Assembly: GCA_001051155.2 (NCBI GenBank)
Contig: JYIP02000005.1
Location: forward strand, 4,898,001-4,962,000
DNA: 64,000 nt
DNA from: Chrysoporthe austroafricana
Taxonomy: Eukaryota; Ascomycota; Sordariomycetes; Diaporthales; Cryphonectriaceae
Direction of reading: 5' to 3'
The first letter of the stretch is position 1. Each line of letters begins with the position of its first letter. Of the stretch, positions 10,561-22,779 are shown piece by piece. The position numbers and the translations under genes are program-made. The notes under the pieces are model-generated. The model ran no database searches. It was not told the origin of the DNA and worked only from the letters and a program-made list of their open reading frames with translations.

Positions 10561-13500
10561 TTCAGGATAATTCCTATATAAATTTAAAAGATAACGGTAA
10601 TTCGTTATAAGAAAGAAAAGCCCATTCTATAATACGGCTATAAATAATAGCAATTCGGATTATTCAAGCAATCTGCTAAATATCAGAAAAGAAGATTTGA
10701 AATAATTCCCTTTAAAAATATACTTCGATAAACGATAAGAAGAAATGGCAAAAAAAGAATTCGATACCTCGGATATAGCAATACTTATACCTAGTATTAT
10801 TACAGGAGAAATAGCATTCCCTAACTAATAGCCAAACAATCTATTAACCCTTATGCTCGAAAAAGAAATAGAAAAGCCCAATATCCAAAATACGAAATAA
10901 TTATAGCAAAAGTATAGCAATTGAATAACCAAATATACGAAAATTGAATACTTGGTTTACAGGCTTATATTATAAGAACTCTTTTAAGGCATCCCATTCT
11001 AGAATAATAAATATAAATCCTAAGAAAATAGAAGGATTAGTTACTTATATTTTCGATATTATAAACTTATTTGGATATATTACATATATTATAATTGCCA
11101 AATATATTTTAGCGAGAAAGTCAAATATAATTGGTTCCTAATTAAGGAATAAAACTAATTAATCCAACTTATTATAAAATCTTAAGGAAAATACAGAAAG
11201 GTTTTGCATATCGAATACAATAACGCTTATATCAGATTACTTAACGATTATCTATAGAAATGCGTTCAAAGAAGAATAATATAGGAATAATATTATATAT
11301 TAATATATTCTATCTATATGCAAGATAAAACTAAAGAATAGCACCGATTGCAAAAGGCCGAAAAGGCAAAGCAATACGCTTAAAGCCAAGCAAGAAGGTT
11401 AGCGAAATAAGTAACGAAATAAGTATAGAACGACCCAAAAGAAAAAGATCGCTTATAGAAAGATAATAGCCGATCAGGACTATAAGGTCTCTATATATCA
11501 TTACAAATAATAAGGAAAAATATATTATCTTAAATATATATATTAATAAGTAACGTTATAGCATATTATTAAATAATAACGCATAAAGAAATTTCATTTC
11601 GCTAAAAGTCGTTAATAGGAAATAGATTCCTTGAATGCAGAAAAAAGATCCTTATAAACTTAATACCGTAAAAGGAAAAGCAATTGCATACAATTTTGGC
11701 ATAATCGATATAGAAACTAATTACTTACTTATTTCGATCCAAAGCTTTATAGCAGAAACTACTTTCGATATTACAAATATAGCATAATACGAATTAATCT
11801 TAAGAATATTTTGGCTTAAAGAATATAATTCTTATATCGATTGGATTACTGGCCAGATTTTATAAAAGCAAGCTATATTTACTAAAAAGATCGCAATTAA
11901 TAGAAAAAGGAAAATCTTAATTACTGAAAACAATATCAGGAATATGCGTTTAAATAAGCTTAAATTTACCCTTAAGGCAAAAGAATTTGCCAAAATAAAA
12001 AGAAAAGTTATAGGAACCTCGAACTTATAAATACAAATTAAGGACGGACCAAAAATCTAAGCGATTAGCATTTAGCAAAAAGCTAATCCGGTATAAAGCA
12101 TTACGAAACTATATAGACTATAAAACTATAAAGAGATTTAGTTTCCGGCATAATAAATACGAGAAAACTATAAAAAGGAATTTGGCCTTATAAATAACAA
12201 ATACCTAAAGCTATTAGAAACCAAGATATATAAATAAAGAAAAGAAATAATAGAAGAAAGATATGCTTAACGGTACTTTCTGTTTTTCCAGATTGCGGAA
12301 AACGAAAAAAGACTGCTGCTAGAACTTAAAAACGTATTACGGGAATATTATAAGTTCAAAAAACTATAATAAGGAAAATTCGATACTGGTTTACTAGAAT
12401 ATAGCCCTTTTGATTATAAGATCTTATTAAAAGAAAGAATAAAACTTAAAAATTATCTTATTTACAAATTCGATCAAGCAAAATTCGAAGCATTTAGGGA
12501 ATATATCGACAAAAACTTAAAAAAAAGCTATATACGGAAATTACGATTACTAGCAGAATACTTAATCCTATTCGTACCCAAAAAGAACGGCAAGCTATAA
12601 TTTTATATAAATTACAAATAGCTTAACGATATTACGATTAAGAATTGCTATTTTTTGCCCTTAATAAGAAAAATGCAAAACCGATTAATAAGAACAAACT
12701 GGTTTACTATATTCAATCTCAAAAAAAGATATTATTATATCCGAATTAAAGAAGATAATATTTGGAAAACAGCATTTAGGACCCGTTACGGATATTTTGA
12801 ATACGTAATCTTACTTTTTGGATTAATTAATACGCCTGTATTTTTCCAAGAAATAATTAACGATATCCTTTGCGAATATTTGAATATTATCGTTATTATC
12901 TATTTTAATAATATTCTTATCTATTCAAAAGATTTCGAATTTTATAAATAATATATATAACAATTATTCCAGATTTTATAAGATAATAAATTTCTAATAA
13001 AACTAAGCAAATATTATTTTTATTAATAAAAAGTTAATTATTTCGGTTATATAATAAAATTAAGCAAAATTAATATGCAAAAAAATAAAATCCAAGCAAT
13101 AAAAAAATAGCTTATATTAGAAAAAATAAAAGAAGTTAAAGCATTTCTCGGCTATGCTAATTTTTACTAATAATTCATTCGGGATTATAGCAAAATCGCA
13201 TGCCCTTTTACAGATCTTACGAAAAAAGATTAAAAATTCGAATAAATATAAGAAATATAAAAAGCATTCGATAAAATTAAGAAACGGGTAATATCAAAAC
13301 CCGTATTCTATAAGGCAAACCCAAATAAACTATTTGAAATCGAAACCGATATATCGGATTACGCATTAAGAAAATAATTAGGCTAACGAGATAATCAGAA
13401 ACGCTTTAGGATTATAAGCAACTTTTTAAAAAAACTAAATAGCCCAGAATTCAATTACGGCATCCCGGATAAGGAATTAATAGCAATAATAAAAGCATTC

Positions 13501-15090
13501 GAAAAATAATAGTATTATTTAATCGGAATAAAATACTAAATTATAATATATTCCGATTACAAAAATCTAATAATATTTATAATAACGAAAATCCTGAATA
13601 AGTAACAAATTAAATAGGCAAAATTCCTTTTATAATTCGACTTAAAGATTATTTATTGCAAAAAATTAGAAAATAGCAAAGCAAATGCATTTAGCAAACG
13701 AGCGGACTATTAAAGTATAAAGCCAAAAGAATTCCAAAATATTTTTCGGCAAAATAAAAATAGCAATTTTATAAACGAAACTAGAGAATTCGATATGATT
13801 ATTAAGATTAATAATAACGAAAAGGAATTAGAAAATATAATTTCTGAAAAATAGGATAAATATATCCGAAATATATATAATGCATTAGCATATGGCTATT
13901 AAAGAATTAGAGCTATATACGAAAGAATTAAAAAGTATTAGAATTTTCTAAGATTAAGAAAAAAGATTGAAAAAATCTTACGAAAATGCAATAGCTATAA
14001 GAAAAACAAAATCGAATATTATAAGCCTTATAAACTGCTCTAACTACTTCCTATTCCAAAAACGATTTAGTAATCTATTAGCTAAGACTTTATTATTAAG
14101 CTATTTTTCTTACGAAAACCTTTAATTAAAATGCAATATAATAGCATTTTAGTAATAATTTGCAAACTAAGCAAGTATACTTATTTCTTTCCGTATAAAG
14201 AAAGCAATATAGCAGAAAATCTCGTATATACATTTCTCAGAATAATTATAGCTAACTATAATATACTTAAAGAAATTATTTCCGATAGAAATAAAAAGTT
14301 CCTATCAAACTTCTAAATATTATTTATAAAATTATTCGAAATATAACAAAAAATATCTATAGCATTCCATTTACAAACGGATAAATAAACGGAATAAACG
14401 AATTAAATTATTAAACAATACTTATAGCATTATATAAATTACAAATAAAATAACTAGGTTAATTTATTGCTTCTAATATAATTCGTATATAATAACGCAA
14501 ATATAAGCATAATAAAGAAATTACTATTCTATACGCTATACGGCTATAATCCGATAGCTTATTATAACGAATTACTAGAAGCAAATACAGAAATAGCAGA
14601 AAAACGAATCAAAAAGATTAAGAAAATCCAAAAGAAATTTCAGAAAAAACTAGAATTTATACAAGAAAGAATAACAAAATATGCCAATTCCAAGAAAATT
14701 GAAAGACCAATTTTATAAGAAAAAGATAAAATCTACCTCATTCGACAAAAAAATTATATCAAAATAATTAGACTTTTTTACTTACTGGATTATAAGAAAT
14801 TCGGATTATTCAGAATTCTGAAAAAAATCTCAGATATTAACTTTGAATTTACATTACCTTATAGAATGAAAATATATCCGGTCTTCCATATTTCGCTTCT
14901 CGAACTTGCATTCAAAATAGCCGAAACAAATAATATAACGCAAATAAAAAGCAATAAACCGGAATACGAAATAGAACAAATCCTTAAATATCGAAAATTA
15001 ATAAATTAAAAAGAATATTTAATTAAATAGAAAAGATATTATTTAAGCAAGAATAGCTAAGAATTAATTAAAAATCTGGCTAATACAAAA
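10561..15090 (+). pseudogene. pol of element A (protease region, RT, RNase H, integrase, chromodomain)
   Basis: The reverse transcriptase is clearest at 12655-12951: 'WFTIFNLKKRYYYIRIKED', 'FRTRYGYFEYVILLFG' and the active-site box as 'IYFNNILIYSKDF', where both Asp codons of the xxDD box have become Asn, the G-to-A change RIP causes. RNase H follows. A zinc-binding H2C2-type region and the integrase core lie at about 13860-14330 ('MQYNSILVIICKLSKYTYF', 'IISDRNKKFLSNF'). A chromodomain sits at about 14945-15085 ('PEYEIEQILKYRK', 'EYLIKWKRYY', with Trp codons read as TAG). Gene order integrase after RT, plus a chromodomain, places it in the Ty3/Gypsy chromovirus group. Confidence 0.85.
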
Positions 15091-15178
15091 TAAGCCTTCC
15101 AAACCTATTAAAACAAAACAGCTATTAATTAGCATTTAGTATAGAAATAATAAATAACCAATTAAGGAAATTTATTAA

Positions 15179-15703
15179 TTAACTAGAAAAATAATTAATA
15201 TCCGAAAAACTAGCTGCGCTTTCGAATTCAATTTCCGGAACAGTAACGGATTAATCCATTTCGGAACCAAACTGCTATAAGGCAGCCTCAAAATCGAAAC
15301 TTTCAAAGAAAGGACTTTCGGGAACGAAATTTTCCATAATGCGATACTCGGCTTCGGCCCTATAACGCTCTTCCTTAGCTTTTGCAGCTTCCAACCTCTC
15401 TAATTCCTCGATAATATCCAACTTACGACAAACCGCATACGCTATCTTTTCGGCCTATAGGCAATGCTATTTCCTGAAACGCAAGATTTTGGCATTCGCT
15501 AGCATCGCTTCCCTTTCGGCCATTTCCAATTCAGTTTCGACTTGGGAATGCTATCTTGCGATTTTTTGCATCTGTATTAGGAAGAGCCCGGCTATATTGC
15601 AATTCTCCCGTTTATTACGAATGCATTTTACGTATCGAAAAAAGTCTTTTTTAGAAGCAATACAGAAAAGATTGCAATCGATACAGGAAAAATAAGCGGG
15701 CAT
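15179..15703 (-). pseudogene. Antisense frame of element A: Cys-cluster plus coiled-coil protein
   Basis: The frame runs opposite to gag-pol, from ATG 15703 to TAA 15179 (175 codons), between the chromodomain and the right LTR. Six positions near the N-terminus read Y-x2-C-x6-C-x9-Y-x2-C-x7-C, i.e. Cys or Tyr at a Zn2Cys6-like spacing. A long charged helix follows ('VETELEMAEREAM', 'IIEELERLEAAKAKEERY') and then 'VPESPF'. All in-frame stops are TAG or TAA where other copies have Gln or Trp. The same frame occurs in B, C, D and H. Function unknown; a DNA-binding role is inferred only from the cysteine spacing. Confidence 0.7.
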
Positions 15704-15878
15704 TTCCGAATAATAAGAAAAAACTAAGAGGCAAAAGGCATTGCTCTGGATAGTTTTCTTATAATAAGACTTTTCGACCCTGCTTGATATCCTAATTAGG
15801 AAAATACGATAAATGATAAGAAAGACTAGGAAGCTTACAAAAATTAATAAGGATATTAATTAATAAGATAGGAAATAA

Positions 15879-16313
15879 TATTATAAATTAATACGCAAAC
15901 CCAAAATACAATATTAAAATTATAACTCTATTTAATAAAAAGAAATATAAAGCTAATTATAAACCCAATTACGTACTTATATAAGCCAGGGTTAAGGAAA
16001 AGGACTAATAGGATCGCTATTGGTCCTATCGATATAATTATGGATTAATGCATTCGGTATCGATTCTATCGGTCCAAAATTAAAGAGCTAGATATATAAG
16101 AATTAAATATCCGCTAAATAAATAGCAATAGCTTTTCAGTTATCAATCTAAATATTAATTGGACCTTATTATTAATAATTACTAAGACTTATAAATATTG
16201 CAATATTCAGTATTTGTATTCTGATATTCAAAGCTTGTATTTAGCACTGCTTTTGCTAGCATAAACCCCTTAACTTTACGGCATATCTCGGGATTGCTGC
16301 AGCGTTTATAACA
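15879..16313 (+). repeat. Right LTR of element A
   Basis: 435 bp, the same length as the left copy but more heavily RIP-mutated; the inverted units of the cassette and the TATATAAG box are still visible. Confidence 0.88.
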
Positions 16314-16318
16314 TTTAA

Positions 16319-19300
16319 AATAGTTCTTATAGAAGTTTAAAAGACGGAAGCAACTCGCTATAGGAAAAAAAGGCTTTATTTATAACGCGGCTATAAATAG
16401 CAGCGATTCCGATTATTTAAGCAACCCTTTGGACGTTAAGGAAAAGAACTTAAAAAAGTTCCTTCTAGACTATTATATTGAATAACGATAGGATGCAATA
16501 ATAGAAGAAGAATTTGGTATTTAGAAAATGGAAATACCCAGTATTGCATTTGAAGAAATAGCGCTATAAGATAAATAGCCGGATAACTTACTAACTTTTA
16601 CGCCCGAAAAAGAATTCAATACGAAAACGGAAAAGATAGTTACTAAGCATATAAAATAGGAACGATTAAAGCAAAATAGCTGGAAATCTAAGCATACGAA
16701 AATTAAGTACTTTATTTACGGGCTTATATTATAAGAACTCTTCTAAAGCATCCCGTTTCAAATAGCAAATATAAACCTTAAGAAAATAAAAGGATTAATT
16801 ACTCTTACCCTCGTTATTATAAACTTATTTGGATATGCTATATTTATTATAACTGCTAGATATATTTTAACGAGAAAGTTAAATATAATTGGTTTTTAAT
16901 TAAAGAATAAGACTAATTAATTTAACCTATTATAGAATTCCGAAAAAAGTATAGAAAAGTTTTGTATATTAAGAATAATAATGCTTATATTAAACTACCC
17001 GATAATTGCTTATAAAAGTGCATATAAAGGAAAACGATATAGGAATAATGCTACGTTATAATATATTCTATTTATATGCAAGATAAAGCTAAAGAATAAT
17101 ATCGATTGCAAAAAGCTGAGAAGGCAAAGCAATATAGCCAGAGCCAAGTACGAAAGCTAGTAAAATAAATAACGAGAAAAGCTTAGAATACTCTAAAAAG
17201 GAAAGATCGCTTATAACGGGATAATAGCCGATCAGGATTACGAAATCCTTATACGCAATTACGAAAGGAAACGAAAAATATATTATATTAAACGCATATA
17301 TTAATAGGTAACGATATAGCGCATTTTTGGATAATAGCGTATAAAGAAATTTTATTTTGCCAGAAATTATTAATAGAGAATAAATTCTTTAAATACAAAA
17401 AAAAAATCCTTACAAATTCAATATTATAAAAAGAAAAGCGGTTATATATAACTTTAGTATAATCGATATAGAAACTAATTACTTATTTATTTCGATTTAA
17501 AGCTTTATAATAAATATTACTTTCGATATTATAAATACGGCATAATACGAATTAATTTTAAAAATACTTTAATTTAAGAAATATAATTTTTGAATCGATT
17601 AAATTACTAGCTAAATTTTATAAGAATAAGCTATATTTACTGAAAAAGTTGCAATTAATGGAAAAAGGAAAGTCTTAATTATTAAAAATAATATCGGAAG
17701 CATATATTCAAATAAGCTTAAATATACCTTTAAAGCAAATAGATTTGCTGAGAAATAAGGAAAGATTACGAATATTTCGAACTTATAAATATAAATTAAG
17801 GACGAATTAAGAATTTAAGCGATTAATAATTAACGGAAGATTAATCTAATATAAAGCATTATAAAGCTATATAGATTATGGAATTATAAGGAAATATCGC
17901 TTCCAAAACAATATATATAAAGAGATTACGGGTAAAAATTCGGGCCAATACGCGATAAATACCCGAAATTATTAGAAATTAAGCTCTAGAAATAATAATA
18001 GGAAACGAGCGAAACAAAATATGCTTAATAGTATTTCTTATTCTTCCAAATCTTAAAAGATAAAAAAAAACTATTACCAGAATTCAAAAACATATTCAAA
18101 GAATATTATAAATTCAAGAAATTATAGCAAAAGAAATTCAATACCGGCTTATTAGAATATAGCCTTTTTAATTATAAAATTCTATTAAAAGAAAAGACAA
18201 AACCGCAAAATTACTTTATTTATAAGTTCAATTAAGCAAAGCTCGAAATATTTAAGGAATATATCGATAAAAATCTAAAGAAAGGCTATATACGAAAATT
18301 ACGATTATTCGCAAAATATTTAATTCTATTTATACTTAAGAAGAATAGCAAGTTACGACTTTATATAAACTATTGGCAGCTTAATAATATTATAATCAAA
18401 AATCGCTATTCTTTACTTTTGATAGGAGAAATGCGAGATCGATTGGTTAGAACAAATTAGTTTATTATATTCGATTTCAAAAAAGGATATTATTATATCC
18501 GGATTAAAGAAGATAATATATAGAAGATAGCATTTAGGACTTATTACGGATATTTCGAGTATATAATCTTACTTTTCGGACTAATTAATGCATTTGCGTC
18601 TTTCCAAGAAATGATTAACGATATTTTCCGCAAATATTTAGATATTATTATTATCGTTTATCTTAATAATATCTTTATTTATTTAAGAGATTTCGAATTA
18701 TACAAATAGTATATATAATAAGTATTCCAAATTTTGCAAAATAATAAGTTTTTAATCGAATTAAGCAAATATTATTTCTATTAGCAAAAAGTTAATTATT
18801 TCGGTTATACGATAGAATTAAGTAAAATTAATATATGGAAAGATAAAATCCAAATAATAAAGGAATAGCTTATATTAAAAAAAACTAAAGAAATTAAAGT
18901 ATTTTTTAGCTATATTAACTTTTATCGATAATTCATTCGAAATTATAGCAAAATCGCATGCTTTCTTACGGATTTTACGAAAAAAGATCGGAAGTTTAAA
19001 TAGATATAAAAAGCTTAAGAAGCATTTAACGAAATCAAAAAACGAATTATATTAGAACTTATATTCTGCAAGGCAAACCCAAATAAGCTATTTGAAATCG
19101 AAACTAATATATCAGATTATATATTCGGAAGATAATTCGGTTAACGAGATAATTAGGAATGCTTTAAAATTATAAGCAATTTCTTAAAGAAATTAAATAG
19201 CTTAGAATTCAATTATAGTATTCCGGATAAAGAATTAATAGCAATTGTAAAAGCATTTAAAGAATAATAGTATTATTTAATCGGAACCAAATACTAGATT

Positions 19301-20870
19301 ATAATGCATTCCGATTATAAGAACTTAATAATATTTATAATAACAAAAATCTTGAATAGATAATAAGTTAGATAGGCGGAATTCTTTTATAATTTGATTT
19401 AAAGATTATCTATTGCAAAAGATCCGAAAATAGCAAAACAAATATATTTAGCAAGCGATCAGATTACTAAAATATAGAACTCAAAGAGTTCTAGAATATC
19501 TTCCGATAAGATAAAGACGGCAATCTTATAAATAAAACTAGAGAATTCAATACGATTATCAAAATCTTTAATAATAAGAAAAAGCCAGAAAATATAATTA
19601 CGAAAGAACAAAATAAATATATCAGAAATATATACAATGCACTTATATATAGCTATTAAGGAATTAGGGCTATATATAAAAGAATTAAGAGATATTGGAA
19701 CTTTCCGGGATTAAGGAAAAGAATCGAGATAATCTTACGAAAATATAATAGCTATAGGAAAAATAAGATCGAATATTATAAGCCTTATAAATTGCTCTAA
19801 CCGCTTTCAGTTCCGAAAGCAATTTGGCAATCTATTAACTAAGATTTTATTATTAAGCTACTCTTTTTACAAAAACCTTTAACTAAAATGCAATACGATA
19901 ATATTTTAATAATAGTTTGCAAATTAAGCAAGTACGCTTATTTCTTATTATATAAAGAAAGCAATATAATAGAAAATTTCGTATATATATTCTTTAGAAT
20001 AATTATAGCTAATTACGGTATGCTTAAAGAAATTATTTCTGATAGAAATAGGAAATTTGTATTAAATTTCTGGACTTTATTTATAAAGCTATTCGGAATA
20101 TAATAAAAGATATTTACGATATTTTATTCGCAAACGGATAAACAAACGGAACGAATAAATTAAATTATTAAATAATATTTATAATATTATATAAATTATA
20201 AATAAGATAATTGGGTTAACTTGCTATTATTAATATAGTTCGTATATAATAGCGCAAATATAAGTATAACGAAAAAATTACTATTTTATACGCTTTACGG
20301 CTATAACCTGATAGCTTATTATAATAAATTACTAAGAGCAATTGCAAAAGCAGCAGAAAAACGAATCCGGAAAATTAAGAAAATCCAAAAAGAATTTCAA
20401 GAAAAACTGAAATTTGTACAAGAAAAAATAACGAAATATACTAATTCCAAAAGAATTAAAAGACCAATTTTATAAGAAAGGGATAAAGTTTACTTTATTC
20501 GACAAAAAGAATATATTAGAACGATAAGACCTTCTTATTTGCTAGATTATAAAAAACTTGGATTATTCAAGATTCTAAAGAGAATTTCAGATATTAATTT
20601 CGAATTAATACTGCTCTATAGAATAAGAATTTACCCAATATTCTATATCTTATTTCTCGAACTAGCCCTGAAAGTAATTAAAACGAACGAATCGGTATAA
20701 GTTAAAATTAACGAACCGGAATACGAAATCGAACGAATCCTTAAATATCGAAAGCTAATCAAGCGCAGAAAATACCTAATCAAATGGAAAAGATACTATT
20801 CAAACGAGAACAGTTAAAAACTAATTAGCAACTTAAATAATGCATAATAAGCGCTCGAAAAATACTGGAA
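16319..20870 (+). pseudogene. pol of element B, continued after element A
   Basis: It resumes the frame broken at 8961. RT lies at about 18400-18720 with the active-site box as 'VYLNNIFIY' (Asp to Asn). The integrase core is near 19620-20340, where 19888-20103 is open ('ILIIVCKLSKYAYF', 'IISDRNRKFVLNFW'). The chromodomain is at about 20700-20830 ('PEYEIERILKYRKLIK', 'YLIKWKRYYSN'). There are many TAA/TAG codons. Confidence 0.82.
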
Positions 20871-20885
20871 AAGGCAACTAATTAG

Positions 20886-21386
20886 CTAGCCGGAAAAATA
20901 ATTAGAAAAACTTAATATAATTTCGTACTTTGCGATCAAATCAATAGCGAACTAGTCGATATCAGAATCAAATTACTGTAAAGCAGCATTCAAATCAAAA
21001 CTTTCGGGAAAAAGATTTTCAGGAATTAAATCTTCCGAAACGCAATGCTCGGCCTTAGCCTTGCAACGCTCTTCCTCAACCTTTTCCGCTTCCAATTATT
21101 CCAATTCCTTAATATTATCTATTTCTCAGCAAACGGCTCGTATTATCTTTTCATATTATATACGCTTCTAATAACGCAAGCAAAGTACTTTCTCTTCCGT
21201 AGCTTCCAACTTATTTTTCAACCTCTAATATTAATAAGCTATCTTGTAAAGCTTATCCGGAATAACCCTTAAAATATCGTATCGGAAACGATTAAGCCGC
21301 ATATATTCCGAATAACGTAAGGAATTATTTTCCGAAACCTGATAATTAAAAATATTACGACCTTTGCAAAACGAATAGGAAGGCAT
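20886..21386 (-). pseudogene. Antisense frame of element B: Cys-cluster plus coiled-coil protein
   Basis: 167 codons from ATG 21386 ('MPSYSFCKG') to TAG 20886, opposite to gag-pol, just before the right LTR. The six cluster positions read Y,C,Y,Y,Y,Y at spacing x2, x7, x9, x2, x7. The rest is helical and charged ('KELEQLEAEKVEEERCKAKAE') and ends with a segment parallel to the other copies ('PESFDLNAAL'). In-frame stops are TAG/TAA only. The length matches the copy in H exactly (501 nt). Confidence 0.7.
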
Positions 21387-21571
21387 TTGCATAGCGCGCT
21401 ACAGAATTGCTTCCAGGAAAGAGTTGCAATACTAAGTTTTAATTAAGCGAATAAAACGGGTTTTCTATATCCTGCCCGTTATCCCGATTAAGAAAGAAAG
21501 ATTATAAAATGAGCGTTAATAAAAACCTTACAGGAAATTATTAAAAACGATAATTAATAAAAAGGAGATAA

Positions 21572-21611
21572 TATTATAACTTAATTAAAAGACTAGGGCA
21601 TATAATAAGAT
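21572..21611 (+). repeat. Right LTR of element B, first 40 bp
   Basis: TATTATAACTTAATTAAAAG, then the segment ending AAGAT, which corresponds to GGGAC in the left LTR. Element C inserted here, and AAGAT/AAAAT is its target duplication. Confidence 0.85.
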
Positions 21612-22067
21612 TGTTATAAACGCTGCAATAATCTTAGGATAAACTGTAAAGTTAAAGGGTTTATACTAGCAAAGACGGTACCAAATATAGCCTGAATACT
21701 AGGAAGGTATTTGATAAAAGTTTACAATGTTTATAAGCCAATAAGGCTATTACTGGGATGCGATATAAGGTCCAAGTAATACTTAAATTTACGATTGAAA
21801 AACTATAGTAATTTGTTTAGTAATTATCCTATTCTTATATACTTAGTTCTTTAGTTCTATATTGCTAAATCTATTAGATCTAGGATAAATCTTTAGATCC
21901 GGGATCGGGTAATTTTATAGCAAATCCTTAAATCCTCCCTATTATATAGCTTTAACCCTAGCTTACGTAAGTAATGGGAGGGGCTTTATAAGTAAGGCTA
22001 TAGATAAGATACTTGCTTATTCCCATTTTTGCTTTAGCATGCTTTATTTCCTTATTAGGTTATAATA
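21612..22067 (-). repeat. 3' LTR of element C
   Basis: 456 bp, starting TGTTATAAACGCTGCAATAA on the plus strand and ending GGTTATAATA. It includes TTACGTAA next to AACCCTA, and a cassette of GATCT/AGATC units. Confidence 0.88.
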
Positions 22068-22259
22068 TTATCCCTTTTCCAATCGGTTATTATCTTTAAT
22101 AATTCTTATAAGTAGTTTTAATTCGTTTGCATAGCTTGTTATGCTTTCTTAAACAGAATAAATAATAGGATTTCGAAACTCAAATTTTCCAATCTTTATT
22201 TTGATAAGCGCAAATAGCGTAATTCTTTAATTTTCCGGATTATTTATTACGCTATTATA

Positions 22260-22763
22260 ATATATCTTTATTCTTATTGCAATTGCTTGGGTTTGGAAAC
22301 TTGCGCGGTATCCAAACAGGATTTATCTTGCTGCTTTAAGTGCATTCAATATAACCAGGCAAGCTGCGATATCTTAAAGCTAATCAATATTGCGGAACTC
22401 TTTTTCGTATTCAACCAGTTTTAGAAGCTGGAAGATAAGATTGAAAGTTTAGAAAATAAGTTAATACGGTTACGGAAACAGAAACGGATATAGCGAGAGC
22501 GAATGGCTCGGGCATTTTGCTATAGCTTATCCAATCTCGAGGAGTTGGAAAAACTAGAAGCTGAAAAGGCGGCGGAAGAGAGTTGCAAGGCCGAAGCCGA
22601 ATGTCGTGCTGCGGAAATTTTGGTTCCTGAAAGTCTTTTTCCTGAAAGTTTCGATCTGGATACGGTCCTATAACAATTTGGTCCGGATATTAACTAGGCT
22701 AGTATTGATTTGATTATAGAATCCGAAATTGCTTTAAGTCTTTCTAGTTTTTCTTCTGGCTAG
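22260..22763 (+). pseudogene. Antisense frame of element C: best-preserved Cys cluster
   Basis: 168 codons opposite to gag-pol. The first codon is ATA, probably a mutated ATG; the stop is TAG 22761. The cluster is Y-x2-C-x7-C-x9-C-x2-C-x7-C, so five of six cysteines survive ('CFKCIQYNQASC'). Two heptad-rich helices follow ('KLEDKIESLENKLIRLRKQK' and 'LSNLEELEKLEAEKAAEE') and a conserved 'LVPESLFPESFDLDTVL' tail. Only three or four in-frame stops remain. Confidence 0.72.
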
Positions 22764-22779
22764 CGGGTTGGTTACTTTT

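Larger units (their letters stand above)
8962..16313 (+). mobile_element. Ty3/Gypsy chromoviral element A, complete, nested in B
   Basis: Two 435-bp LTRs (8962-9396 and 15879-16313) flank gag, pol and a chromodomain, with an antisense frame before the right LTR. The target duplication is TTTAG (8957-8961) and TTTAA (16314-16318), differing by one G-to-A change of the RIP type. The flanks rejoin to a continuous element-B sequence. Confidence 0.9.
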